A DNA stretch of 64,000 nucleotides, taken from Edaphochlamys debaryana. Its lineage: Eukaryota > Chlorophyta > Chlorophyceae > Chlamydomonadales. Each line of letters starts with the position of its first letter. Position 1 is the first letter of the stretch. The notes beneath the pieces were generated by a model that was not told the DNA's origin, searched no databases, and worked only from the letters and a program-made list of their open reading frames with translations. Where the stretch lies: assembly GCA_016858145.1 (NCBI GenBank), contig JAEHOE010000071.1, positions 62,001-126,000 of the forward strand, read 5' to 3'. Shown in pieces: positions 46,051-59,955 of this stretch. Both the position numbers and the translations under genes were made by a program.

Positions 46051-49000
46051 GCGTGCGGCCGCCGCCGGGGTGGCGGCCGCGGGCGTCGTCGGAGGCCGGC
46101 GCAGGCGGCCGCGGCACTGCATTCCCCACCGCCCACTTGACGTAGCCTGCCGCACTGCAGGGTGGCGTGGCGACGGCAGGAGGCCCGCCGTGAGCTAGCT
46201 AGCTGGCAGATCTTGCGCCGCCAAGCACGCACCACGTGGCAGAGGCGCTCCAGGCGCACCTACCTTATCCGGGCCGTCGCGTGACGAATGACGGGGTGCT
46301 GCTGTATGACTGACAGTGGGCTGCCCGCGGCTTAGCCTGCACCTGGCGTCCATCCCCAGTGACCACAACGAACGCAGCGTGCTGGCGACGGTGCAGGCCG
46401 CTGCTGCCCAGGCGTCCATCCCCAGTGACCACAACGAACGCAGCGTGCTGGCGACGGTGCAGGCCGCTGCTGCCCAGGACGATACGTCTCCACTCCGAAC
46501 TGCCCGGCACGGCGCGGCTCCCGGCAGCACTGCCGCCACTGGACCGGCACCGGACTGCTCACCAAACACGGCAGCCTGCCGGCGGCACCGCCCGATGCAC
46601 GTCCGTACGGCGCCGTGCCATGCTCGGAGCGTCGCCGCTGTTGTGGTTATCGTGGTGGCGGTGGCGGCAACAGGCACCGGACCGAAACCACGCGAGATGC
46701 TCCAAGCACGGACGCGGCCGCGGCCTCCGCCAGACCCGGGGCCGCAGCATCGCTAAGTGGCCAGCCCGCATCAGCTCAGTCTGTCCGTTCCCATACTCCC
46801 GCCGTCATGGCTTGGCACGCCCAGCCCGTCCGGCGCCGCCAGGCCCGCCGCCGCTGAAGCCGCCGCCGTCGCTCCAGACACAGGTCGCCACTGCAGTACA
46901 ACAGCATACACGCGGGTCGCAGGGAGCAGACAAGGCGGAATGACATTGAGCGAGAGGCGTGTGTTAAGGCGGGCCTGTGGATGGATCTGTGCATGGCGCC
47001 GGCAGCATTGCACCGGGGGCCAGTCAAGGATAGATGCCGTTCCACGCTCGGTTGCAGGGCACGCTCGGGAGAGGCAAGGGGGCCCTGGCACCGGCGAGGT
47101 TTCGGCGCATCCTTGCGTCCTTGCCGTGATGGAGGCCGGGCGGGGCCGTTAGCCTCCGTTCGCCTCGCCATGATGGTGCTGAGGGGGCTGTTGGCATGTC
47201 AGTCCTGCGCAAGGGGTCTTGACTGTCCAGGCGGGTGCCGGGGCGGGACTCTCGCCCTGGCAAATTGTGCCCCGGGTGCCGCCTGGCGCTCATGTGAATG
47301 CCTTGATGGTTACCGTTACCCTCGCTCTGTGTCATCGCGAGGACCGATCAGGGGGGCCCCGCCATGCCAGGGGCACCCGCCGCACAGCGCACGGGAACTC
47401 GGGGAGGGGGCCCTGTGCACTCGCTTCTTCTCACGCCCGTGATCACACATAGTAAAGCCCCGCCGAGCGCCCTGCTACAGCCCCGTACAGACGCCTTCGG
47501 CGAGTTCGACCGCCCTTGATCCACGCACGCGTGCTGTGGGCTGTACGGGGGACTGAAGCGCGCATGCCACTTCGTACACTGCCGGTGGCAGGCACGGGAG
47601 CGCTGCCTTGTGGACCGTGTCACGAGCGCCTTTTCTTCGAAGGCTAGAGGGTTGTCGACGTGGTGGGGCCCCAGTAACTGTCATGTTCCTGTGTGTGAGC
47701 GTTCCCGCGTTGGCAGAAGGGCCACATAACAATCTGCTCTCAACAGCGCCCTCCCCTCCAGCTCTCACCTGCGCGTCCCGAGGCACTCCCGCCCACCCGC
47801 ACGCATTGGCTTGCGCCGTCACGTGCGGCACACGCCATGGTACTCAAGCATGAAAGGGTGTGCAAGGCTGCAAGACGAGCCATGGTTGCAGGAGCAATCG
47901 CTGGGGACCTGAAGAGCACCTGGGGGGCTGGGGCGTCCTGGGGGTGGCGGGCATAGCCCCCGCGTATCACACAAGCAACGGGGCTTTCTAGCACTACACG
48001 GAGCGGTACGCGCAGACGATGTAGTCGGGGATGCAGCTGAGAGCGGCTAGCAGACATGGGCATGCTATGGGAAGCGCGCGACGGCCCTTATTGGAAGCCT
48101 ACTTTCCTGAGCCACTCATGGTGTCGAGGTCCCCGGCGGAGTGCGTGCAAATGGCCGCGGTCCCGATGCCAGAAGAGCAATTCACCTGGAGGTAGTGAAG
48201 AAGCAGCTGTGTGAGCCGTAGCACTTGCAGTAAGCTGTAATGCGGTGTATGTGCTATGCCGGGGGAAAGAATCAGTGCCAACAGAGGTGTGTGTGTAGGG
48301 CTGGCGGCTGTACGGCAAAGGGAAGCTCATCCCACCCGGACCCATCCCCGCGTGCAGCTATCTAGCTCGACACCAGGCGGCAAACGGAGAGGGAAGTTTT
48401 GGGAGTTGGGCACCACAGCCCGGAGCCAAGAAACGGCCAGCCAACCGCACACACACGACGGACCCAACCCAACCCAATCAGAGTGCTGGCAGGGCGGCTG
48501 TCCGTAGACCGTTGTCAAGACGTGCTGACGCACCGGCTGCACGCACCGGCTGCACGCACCGCATGCACGCATCCGCGGCTGGCTGCGCACGGGGCTGCGT
48601 GGCTGGGGCAAGGCTGGGGAGGGGCTGAGTGCAAGTGAGGAGGGGCAAAGGCTGGGAGGGAGCAAGTGCACGTGCAGCTGCGGGCCCAAGAGTTTTGCTA
48701 TGGAGTGGTGTCGCGACAGGGTCGGCTGACAGGCGAACAGGGCAACCAGGGGGCCAGGAAGGGCTGGGTGGCGCAGCGCAGGATCGCCAGGGGTCGCAAA
48801 CGGGCTGGGCGTGGGCACGGGGGCCGCAACGCCGGCTTACTGGGGTAACGTTCATCTGCGCTGGCGAGCTGTTCGGTGGCGTTGTCTGGAGCGGCTGGAG
48901 CTGCCTGAGGGGTGGAGACGAGGGAAGGGTGAAAACATGGGGCGTCCTGGGGGTGTCCGGCAGGTGTCCGGGGGGCACCTTGGCTCGGGGCTGCTCAAGA

Positions 49001-49339
49001 CACGCCCCCATCCCTCCCTTCGACGCTTCCACCTGCGCGCCCGCACCGCCAGCCACAGCATCACGCGGGGCACGTTCCCTGACGTGCTGCGCAAACTGTA
49101 CGGCAAGTGCGGCTGTACGGCCGATGTCTTGTGCGCGCACCCGCTGCCAGAGTGCCAGCCCCTCTCAAACCAATACACGCGTTCGGCTGCGGGTCGTTGC
49201 ATACACAGGTTTAGGCTACCAGCCCAGGGTCCCTGCTCCATAAGCGTTCGGTCAAACGTGCCCGCGCCAGCGCATCTTGACAAGGGCCTTCACAACAGTC
49301 TCGCTTCCCCTAGTCGATCGCTTGACTGTAGAGTGAAGA
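46051..49339. other. intergenic, no gene recognised
   Basis: 3.3 kb between the second and third Rab genes. It includes a perfect 66-base tandem duplication (46346-46477) and imperfect 12-base CGCACCGGCTGC repeats near 48530-48570. The open frame over the 66-base repeat has no known similarity. Confidence 0.5.
46346..46477. repeat. perfect 66-base tandem duplication, two copies
   Basis: 46346-46411 and 46412-46477 are identical. Each starts GCGTCCATCCCCAGTGACC and ends GCTGCTGCCCAG. The length is a multiple of three and a plus-strand open frame runs through both (SIPSDHNERSVLATVQ twice), but no splice signals or relatives support a gene. Confidence 0.9.
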
Positions 49340-51118
<1,779 letters not shown>

Positions 51119-52648
51119 GCGCCCAGCCCGACGGGCAGCCCGAGGAGCGGCCCGGAGACAGCCGCAGCGGGGGCGGACCGCGGCAGCGATGTCCGGGATG
51201 TGACGGGCGCGCCTGGTGGCAGCTGGAAAGGCCTTCCCTCGGAGGGCGGAGGAGCTTAGGTGCCGTGGACGACCTTGGGGCAAAGCGCACGGAGAGCGGC
51301 CGGCTATTGCTGGCACGCCTACCGTACGGCAGGAGCTGCGTGGACGATGGAGCGCGGGCGGCACCCCCGCGCTGTGCGGATCTGGGTTTCTTCTGGAGCA
51401 GCCCGGCGCACCGCCGGAATGACGTTAACCTGCGTTTTGTGTGTGACTTCTGACGGCGTTGTGTGGTCTGCTGGTCAGCTGGGGTTGGGGTGGGGTGAGG
51501 TGGAGGCCTGGCGGGCTATGCATGGCACGGATGCAGCAATTGCGCGTTCGGGCCGTGGAGGGAGGAGCGGGGCTGGGTTGTGGCTGGAGCGGTGTACGAG
51601 TGTGTGTGGGTGGTGTGTGGGTACACTCGCATGGCGGTCTCGCATGGCGGTCTCGCATGGCGGAGGGCAGTGGCGATGCAGGGAGGGCGCCGCAGGACCG
51701 GGCAACTGGGCTGGCAGACAGCATGCCAGCGCGGCAAGGGGGCTTAGCAGGGTAGGTGGGTACAGGCGAGGACAGCACTAGTCGCATTGCATTACGTGCG
51801 ACAGCGCTTGCCGGAACTGGCCAGGGCGCGTCTCCTGACCTTGACGGACGGTCGATAAGGACGGGCCAAGGTCCGATAAGGGTGTACGTAGAAGGGTTGG
51901 GATGCGTGTTGCTGCATTTGCCGCTGCCCTTGGCGCCGGGCGCATCTGGTCGCCTCGTGTAAGTGTGATGCGTCACACTTGGGCTGCTGCCGGTAGCTAC
52001 GGATTGCTGCTGGTTCCTGGATCCTGCCGCACACCTCGATCCGCAGGAGGCAGGATCCTGACACTATACGATTGCCGGAGGAAGGTGTAGGAACCGAGGC
52101 GCTCGTGCTTCGTCGGTCCAGGGGCTGGGAGTCGGTAGCCAGCGCGAGGCTGTGAGCGTGCGGATGCAGCCAAGGAGTTACCGCAGGAAGACGTAGTTCC
52201 GTAGCTATGCAGCCAGCATCAGCCTCATGTCCCTTTGCCGCAGCTCATGCCGACACGTTCGAAATTGCAAGTACGTCTCCTCAATTTCAGCAACGCCTGC
52301 TGTGGCAACGCCCGCAACCCACCTCGTCTGCTCACGCCCAAACTGCGATGCCCTCAGTTCCAATCACCGCATGCACATGACAAAGGCAACCACCCCCCTC
52401 AAATGATCAAACGAGTCCATGCCCCCACGCCCGGGCTGCAGCCGTGCAGGCTCCCTCCACCAATCACTGCCCTCCTTCCCTGCTGCCTGCCGATACCAGC
52501 CTCCTGCCAGCAGCCCGAGGACCGCAGGCCATGCCCCACGCCCACCCTCTGCACCCACAGGCCCTCACAGACCCGGCAGCAGGCCCTCACGGGCCCGGCA
52601 GCAGGCCCAGCTCAGGCCCCCCAGCAGGCCACAGTCAGGCCCGGCCGC
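51119..52648. other. intergenic between convergent genes
   Basis: Spacer between the third Rab gene (plus) and the fibrillin gene (minus). It has three tandem copies of a 13-base CTCGCATGGCGGT unit at 51626-51664. No gene was recognised. Confidence 0.5.
51958..51962 (+). terminator. candidate TGTAA polyadenylation signal of the third Rab gene
   Basis: TGTAA lies about 840 bases after the stop codon. Motif and position only. Confidence 0.3.
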
Positions 52649-55600
52649 TCACTCCAAGCTCATGGGCTTGCGGCGGAAGATGTAGACCGCGCCGCCGTCG
52701 CCGCGGGCGATGCGGACGGTGGCGTCCAGGTACGTGGTCAGCTGTGGGCCAGCGGTGGGGTTGTGGGGCGGGGTTGCGCGGCGAGCGGTGTCAAGGTTGG
52801 AATCGAGGGCCAGAGCTGGCATGCTGAGGCGGAGGTACCGTGCTGTGGCCCGGCCAGTGCCAACTATGATTGGCAGAAAGGCAGGCTTGGCGAGCCGGGG
52901 CTTGACGTTCCAGGCGCTTGACGTTCCCGGCCCGACAGAGTCAACCGCGGTCTGGGACCGAGTGGCGGAGCTGCTCCGGCCAGGCCCAGTGCGCTGAGGT
53001 ACCGGCACCGGCCCAGGCACCGCCCCACGTGGCGCCGTACACCTGTGCCGTACACCCATGCCGTACCTGCCAGCCGTCTGCGTTGAAGGGCACCTCCAGG
53101 TTGGGCGCCTGGCCCAGGATGTCGGAGGCCGAGGTGGCCAGGCTGGTGGCGCCCTGGGGAGCGGAACAGACAGAGGGACAGCCAGCCATGGGAAGATGCC
53201 GTCGTTACCAACAAAGGAACAGACAGCCATGGTAACATGCCGTCGTTACCAACAGAGGGACAGACAGCCATGGTGAGATGTCGTCATTACCAACAGAGGG
53301 ACAGACAGCCACGGTAAGATGCCGTCGACACCAACAGAGGGACAGACAGCCATGGTGAGATGTCGTCATTACCAACAGAGCGACAGACCGCCGTAAGTGT
53401 AAGGGCATGAGCCGACATCACACCGCGGGGGGAGGCGTCAAGCTCTGTTCACCGCCGCCACTTGCAGGAATTCATACGGTAGTCATGCCGATGACACGAG
53501 AGCTGGACCCGGCAGCCCACACTTGCCCAAGCCCCCTCTCAAGAGGAAACCAGCAACAGCACACGAAGCTCTGGGCCCCAGGTGCCCCGCGCACGTCCCA
53601 AAGGGCTGGGTGCCCCGCGGACGTCACCAGAAGTAGGCTGCGCACGCCGCGTGCACTGGCGAGCGCGCAAACCAAGAGCGCAAACAGAAGCGCATTGATA
53701 TGGGGGGGCCCAGGCGCCCCGCGGGCGCTGTCAAGACGCGCACTCGCCTGCGCGAAGGGCTGCAGCAGGTCCCGCAGGGGCGTGAGGTCGATGGTCTGAC
53801 CCATGGCGGTGACGGACGTGGGCAGGTCCAGGTTGGACACGATGGAGGGGGTGTGCAGGATGCCGCGCTGGGGGAAAGGAGGGGAGGGGGCGGAAGAGGG
53901 GGGGGGGGAAAGGTGAGTAGGCGGGGGGCACGGCGGCGGGAGGCATGCCCCTGTCCCTATCCCTAACCCCTTGCATGTCCCTGTCCGCAGCACCTGAGCC
54001 CTGCCCCACCTGCACGGTGTACTGCACGCGCTTAGGCGACGCGATGGAGTAGTTGGAGACGGTGGAGATGGAGGTGGCTATCAGAGGCAGCTGGGGGGCA
54101 GCGGTGGGGCGTTGGGGGAGTGGAGCTTAGCCGGACTGGCGGGAGCTGGGGAGGGGTCGTGGGCCCTGGAGTCGAGTGCGCCCCTCCGGCCCTTCCACCG
54201 AGCCGCACACGGTCCCCACCTCCACCCCTTGCAAGGGGAGGCTCACAGCGCCCTTCCATGGGAGCCCGAAGCCCCCCGTGGCCCCCCGTGCTTCCACCGC
54301 CCCGCCGAGGGGACAGCCCTGACGTGGCCCTAGCTGCCCCGCCATCGAGTCCGAGCCCTCACATGCGCCCCCCCCCCCCGCAGCCCCCACCTCGAGGCCG
54401 GGTGCCCTACAGCCCCATGCCACCTCCTCCCCTTACAGGGGGGAGGCCCACAGTGCCCCCGCCGTAGAGCCCGAAGCCCGCCCCCCCCCACCCAACCGCA
54501 GCCCCCACCTCGAGGCCGATGGAGTTCTCCACGGTCTGCGAGGTGCCGTCGATGGTCTGTGTGATGGTGGCGATCTTGACGGGCAGGGGCAGCTGTGGCA
54601 GAGAGTATGTGTGGTGAGAGGGGAGGCAAGGCCCGCAAGCGGGGAGGCGAGGGGGTCAGGGCGCGTCAAGATGACGGGCAGGGGCTGGAGGTCCTCGGAG
54701 CACAGCACCTCGGAGCACAGCAGTCCGCCCCAGCCCCTGCCACCTCTGCCCTCTCGCAATCCAAGGATACTTTAGCACCAAGCGCTCCGCTCGGCGCCTG
54801 GTCAAACGCACTAGAACGGCTGTCCGCCTGCCCACCTCTTGCCCCCACGTCACACCTTCCTGATGGCCCCGTTGGGTCCCTGCCCCCCTCTACCCCCGTC
54901 GGGGCAGGGAACCCCTCCACCCCACCGTCCCTGTCACTCCGACCGGCATTCTGATCTTCCCTCGCTCTTGGTCGACGTTCGCAGTCGAGGCTCCCCTGAC
55001 ACCTCGCCCCCTTTCCACGCCCCATGTAACCGTGTCACCGTTTTCTCCGCAACTTGCTGAACTTGCTGAACGCCCTGATGGCAAGCCACCGCACCTTGCT
55101 AAGCGCCCACCCCGCCCCCTCTCACCCTGCCCCCGTCGAGGAAGGGACCCCGCACCCCGCCTTGTTGAACGCCGTGATGGCCAGTCCGCGCTCCTTGTGA
55201 GACGCCTGCCAACCGCTGTCCCCCTCCCCCTGCCTGCCTCCGCCCCTCCGGCCCCCTCCCTCTGCCTGCCACCCGCTCCTCCGGCCCCCTCCCCCCCCTC
55301 ACCGCACCTTGTTGAAGGCCATGATCGCCAGCAGGTCGGAGGCGTTGGTGTAGAGCAGCTCCCACACGCCCTCGAACGTGTCGGCGTAGATGTCGGTGCG
55401 CTTGCCGCCCAGCACTGGGGGTGGGTGTTTGTGGAGGGGGTGGGCTGGTGGCGAGGCAGGTCGCGGGGCCAGGATGTAGCTTCCGCGCCCTCCCGTGAGC
55501 TCCCCTCACCCCGCACCCTTCTTTCCCCCAGCTGCTTCCGCTTCCAGCCCACAACCCTCCACCCTGACCGCTCCCCGTCCCTCACCCGTGCCATCCTCTT

Positions 55601-56437
55601 CCCCCCTGCGCCCTGACTGGCCTGACAACCGTTGCCTTGACCCTATCCGTACTGTCCGTACTCACACCCTCCCACACAGCGCCTCACCCTCAAGCTGGTT
55701 GACCAGCTCGTTGATCTCAGCCCGCACCTCCGAACTGAGAAATGGCGGAGATGAGTGAGAGCATTCGTGAGCAGAGGTAGTACTCCTTTTGTCAGCAGGA
55801 AGCGTTGACCAGGGACCCCTTTTCCATGCTCGTGGCCCTTCCCGCTGACCCCCTCGCCCGCCCCCGCCCCCTCACCGAGCGCTCACGCCCCGCTCCGTTC
55901 CCTGAATCGCGTCCAGCAGAGACGCCTGCGGTTCGGGGGGAGGAGCCAGGGTGAGCGCGGAGTGACTGTTGAACGCTGGACCTCTGGCCAGCAGGACTAA
56001 CGGAGGTGAGGGGTGTTGGGTGACGACAGGGTGTTGCCGGGGAGCAGAATGGCCGCGGGCAACATGCCCGCTCGTACCTTGGTCTGCGAGACCGAGACCT
56101 CAAAGCCGTCATCCACGGTCACGTCCGTGGCCTCAACGGCCGCGGGGGCGGGCACCGGTGCGGGCGTGGGCGCAGGCGTGGGCGCGGGAGTAGCCCCCGA
56201 CTGTGGAAGGGATGGGAGGGGTGAAGATGGCGAACACTCGAAGGCTGAGGGGAGTGCCGGTGCAGCATTGCAGTCAGCATGCGTTTGCGTGTCTATTGCA
56301 AGATGCTCCAGGGATTAAGAGCGGCAGGGAGCAGCGACTCGCCCCTGCGCGACGTGGCCCCATCCGGAAAGCTTGCAGCACGGACGTACCTCCGAAACCC
56401 GGGCAACATGGCGGGCTTGCTGAGCAACACGACGAGC
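52649..56437 (-). CDS. PAP/fibrillin family plastid lipid-associated protein
   Basis: Minus-strand exons: 56200-56078, 55925-55876, 55734-55688, 55414-55308, 54592-54509, 54090-54010, 53867-53748, 53153-53067, 52741-52649 (TGA); 263 residues with consistent phases. An exon at 56437-56390 (phase 0, ARRVAQQARHVARVSE) is a plausible part of the transit peptide; the ATG was not found. After an Ala/Pro linker come SLLDAIQGTERGVSA, EINELVNQLE, then GVWELLYTNASDLL (fibrillin G-W-LLYT), TITQTIDGTSQTVENSI, SPKRVQYTV, QTIDLTPLRDLLQP (fibrillin KIDLTPIRGLL) and LTTYLDATVRIARGDGG followed by AVYIFRR, the family's C-terminal signature. Fibrillins bind lipids in plastoglobules and thylakoids and help in stress and lipid storage. 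The intron after 53748 starts GCGAGT (GC-AG). Another intron contains copies of the LLYT exon end. Confidence 0.88.
53165..53392. repeat. about five tandem copies of a 41-base unit inside a fibrillin intron
   Basis: The unit reads CCATGGTGAGATGTCGTCAT then TACCAACAGAGGGACAGACAG, with scattered changes. It lies in the intron between exons 53867-53748 and 53153-53067, next to the acceptor at 53154. Confidence 0.8.
55049..55345. repeat. three imperfect copies of a fibrillin exon end with its donor
   Basis: The true exon end (plus strand, CCGCACCTTGTTGAAGGCC at about 55302-55320, continuing ATGATCGCCAG) recurs at about 55152-55186 (CCCCGCCTTGTTGAACGCCG) and about 55049-55088 (AACTTGCTGAACGCCCTGAT). 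The copies lie in the intron 3' of that exon on the minus strand. Confidence 0.65.
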
Positions 56438-57966
56438 CTGCGGACGCAAAAAAACGTAACAAACGCGTGCACAGGAGCGGACCTTGGCGCAACACCCGTT
56501 TCGAAAGCGCACCACCGACCTACCAGCGGCCAGTGGGGCACGCGCTGCACAAGGGCAGTCGCACTGCGACAATAGGGCACAACGTCAGGAAGGTTCGCGT
56601 TACGTTGGCGAAACATGTCCAATCTCCGCACTCCGCGCACCTCCGGCGCTGACCCAGACGAGCACCAGCGTTATGTTGGCAAGCCACGTTCATGGTTGCT
56701 GTGTTGCGGTGAGAGAGGTGAGCGACTGGTATGTTGCGTTCGGCCTCGAGCTTTGACTGTGCAAGCGATATCACGTATGTAGACACGTTTACACAGACTA
56801 GTCAACTGTAAGTAACACACGAAGGCGGCAATCGGCTCAAGTCGTTTGGGGATGCGCGGCATGTGTGGTGCTCGAGGGCACGGACGTACGCTACCCAATG
56901 CGCCCCGGTTTCGCCACCCCCGGCGCCTCTCCCAAGGTCCCCTCGGGTCTATAACGATTCGGATAGGCAGCGAGAAGCACATGCCAGAGGTTGGCGTGTT
57001 TGCCCTCAAACCGGCGTCCCCCGGCGGACCCCCCGGCCGACGTTGAGCTCCCACCCCTTCGCCTCGTGCCCTCCCACGGCCCCAGCTACCCGCAGCAGGC
57101 ACAACGCTGGGCGGCAGTTCAGGCGCCAGGGAGAACGTCGGCCCCTTCCCCCAGGTTGCTATTCTGCTCCGCCGCCTCCATGGTCTACTGTATTTTCACT
57201 GAGACTTTGGGGACTTTGGGCTGAGCGCGGGTCTACTGTACTTTCACTGAGACTAAGGCGGCAAGGCGCGGCGCTCTACAGGTGCTGACCGCCGAGGGGT
57301 GGAGGGGCACGGCGTGTCTCAATTATTCATCACAGTATCCAAACGCTTGACCGGTCCGACAGAGACCACACACCGCAGGGTTGCCACTGCCCCAAAAGCA
57401 AGAAGAGGAGTCGATACGGTCTGATGGTCTGAACATGCTCACAGCGCCCGACCCACATCACCCAAATCAATGAAACGCGGCCGTCACTACCGGCCCCTGC
57501 CTCGCCCCACCAGGAGCCCGGGAATTGGCCCCTGCCCAACCACCCCAAGGCAACTGCCACCACCACAGTCACAGCACACACGGTATTCAAGCCACACATC
57601 AGGGCGGCGAGCTGCCTGCAGGAAACGCGACGGTCGCATCGGAGCAGTGGCTTGGCCAGGCTGAGGCACACGCGAGCCTAGGGCGCCACCATCACACGGC
57701 CGCGGCCCCATCCCTCTCTGATGGACACACACAGAGAGGATTGGACACAGCACTGCCCTCATCCACGCCCGGCCTGCGCATGCGACTGGGACGAACCCAC
57801 CCTCCCGCCCATGCAGCTCGCCTCATGCGGCTGCGCCGCCCTGAACTTGGACCCTCCTGCTCGCCGCCTGCTCTCCAGGCCACGTGCCCCTTCCACGCGC
57901 GCCTCCCGGTACGCCCGCACTGTCGTACGGCAGTACGGCAGCACGCATGTCACATGTGCCCGCACG
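56438..57966. other. upstream flank of fibrillin; 5' exons may lie here
   Basis: The fibrillin start codon and first transit-peptide exon should be in this region, but no model could be chosen. A 49-base direct repeat with GGTCTACTGTA(T/C)TTTCACT begins at 57181 and 57230. Confidence 0.4.
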
Positions 57967-59955
57967 TCACTGGCAGTACTGCACGCCCTTACGCATGACC
58001 TCCGGCATGGAGCCCATGAGCGTGTCCACGTCAGGCAGGGCGTCGATGACGGCGGAGAGGCGCTGCTTGGGGTCGGCGGGGGGCGGCGACCTGACAGGGG
58101 GCGGAGGGGCAGGGCGGAGGGCCTTGGATGGGGGGCCTTGGCCGCACTCGTCAGCATGGGCACGTAGTGTTGGGGTGGACGGACTACGCGTGGAGACGCC
58201 GAGAGGACCCTCTAAATCCCTTTGCCCCCCGCCCCGCAACAGTCACGGTGCTCACGAGCGCATGGCCGAGGCCGCGGGGCCCTCGAAGAAGCGGAAGAAC
58301 ACGACCGTGCCCTAGTGGGGGGCCGGATGGGGGGGGGGGCAAGGAGATGGAGGGAGGTCAGAAAGACGTGGCAAGTGAGGGGAAGAACACGACCGTGTCT
58401 TGTTGGGGCTGGCGGAAGGAGGGCGGGGGAGGCAGCAGGGGCGTGGGGTGAGTCCTTGGCGACGGGCAACGCCCCATCGTGGCAGGACGAGTTCTTCCTA
58501 GGCTTCCCCGCACCTTGCCCGGCACCTCCTCCAGAGTGCCCTGAATCTCGGCGGCCGCGTCGAAGTTTCCGGCGGCAGTCTGCTTGAGCAGAGCCACCTA
58601 GAGAAATGGTTAACGAAAAGAAAGGTTTCGTTCAGGGCGTGATACGTGCAGTATGCTTGATCAGGGCCGGCTGGGGACGGGGATTAGCAGGGCATACGAT
58701 GGGGCCTTTGTTTGCCGAGCAAAAGCACTTGACCCGAACTCCCTTGTCGCGCCCCTGGGCTACACGTACGGTACCTTGAAGCCCGTGTCGTACTTGTCCA
58801 CCTGAGGCAGGACACACACGGGGTCATGCCTGCTTGCTCGCCACTTACTATACGCACTGGCACCTGGACACCGCACATAACCCCGAGCATCTAAACACGG
58901 GGTCATGGCGTGGTCCTTGTTTGCCCTGCGCGGCCGCCCTTCCTTGGCAACGGCCGTCAATGGCATTTATGGCGAGCCCCGCCTGCTACTTGCTGCCCAG
59001 GCACTCCATCGCTCCGCATCCAACACCCACCAGGCCCATGAGCCGCGGCCACCCCGTTTGCCGCTTCACCGGCCCAGCAGTGCCTAACCTGAAGCACATG
59101 AGCACCACGACGCCCTCCCTCCCTCCCTGCTCCCGGCCGCCCTCTCTTCGCACTACAACTGCTGCGCAGCCACCCTTATTGCTTAGAAACTCGGCCATCC
59201 CTCCCGGCGCACAAATTTACGATGAATCGGCCAGCGCCGCGTAACCCCCTGCACCGTCGCCCACCCACGCCCCACCCCGTCACCGCCCCACCCCTCGCCC
59301 CCCCTCACCTTCATGGGCATGACGAAGGGGTAGTTGGCGCCGCTCTGAGTCACCGTGGCAGCCCACTGGTACCTGAGTCGAGGCGGGGCGGCGGGGATGG
59401 GAGGGGAGGCTGAGGGGGCAGGGAAGGGGGGAGCGCTGCGGCGGTCAAGTTCCCGCGGGGCGTCGGGACCTGTCCCAGCCATCCACATTCAAGGACAACG
59501 GGGAACCATGCGCTTGTGTGCCCCTGTGCCTCCGAGGCGTTCGCCACTTACAGGTATTCAACGAAAGCGGGCTGGTTGACGGTCCTGCGGTGGGGAGCAG
59601 GGGGACCGCGAGGGAGGTGGTCGCGGGGTTGCTGGGGGCTGGACTCGGGTGTTGCGCCAGCGACCACACACACGCCCCGGCATGCCCGAGCGCTGTGCGG
59701 CTTCCGACCGATCACTGGTCCGCATCGCGTCAAGTGTTACTCCCGGGCTGCAGATCCGCTCTAGGCTTGCAGCTCGCGCTTGCTGCAAGCTCTACCACAT
59801 CGCATGCTCTGCTTCGCTCACGCTGGCAGCTTGGCCGTGCCCAGCTGAATGTGCGGCTGCGATTCAGGCCGTAGACTGGCGCACACGCGGAGAGTTGTCG
59901 CCCGGCCGCGCGCCATCGGCGTCGACCTCATGCTGGACCTGTTCAGAAGTGCCAT
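57967..59955 (-). CDS. conserved small protein of unknown function, probably plastid-targeted
   Basis: Seven exons (minus order): 59955-59822, 59584-59552, 59372-59309, 58801-58775, 58597-58514, 58311-58256, 58090-57967 (TGA); 522 bases, 173 residues, all phases agree. The first 45 residues start MALLNRSSMRSTPMARGRAT, Ser/Arg-rich without acids, a typical transit peptide. The mature part reads QPAFVEYLYQWAATVTQSG, YPFVMPMKVDKYDTGFKVAL, AAEIQGTLEEVPG, GTVVFFRFFEGPAA, and ends SMPEVMRKGVQYC. I recall a plant plastid protein with the same YQWA-T-T and FF-R-EGPAA pattern (At1g18060 type), but this comes from memory only and no role is known. It includes microexons of 27 and 33 bases, both in frame. 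Confidence 0.72.

Noticed and set aside
46316..46756. Open frame over the 66-base duplication
   Set aside because: No similarity and sits in the spacer after a Rab gene; the repeat alone does not show coding.
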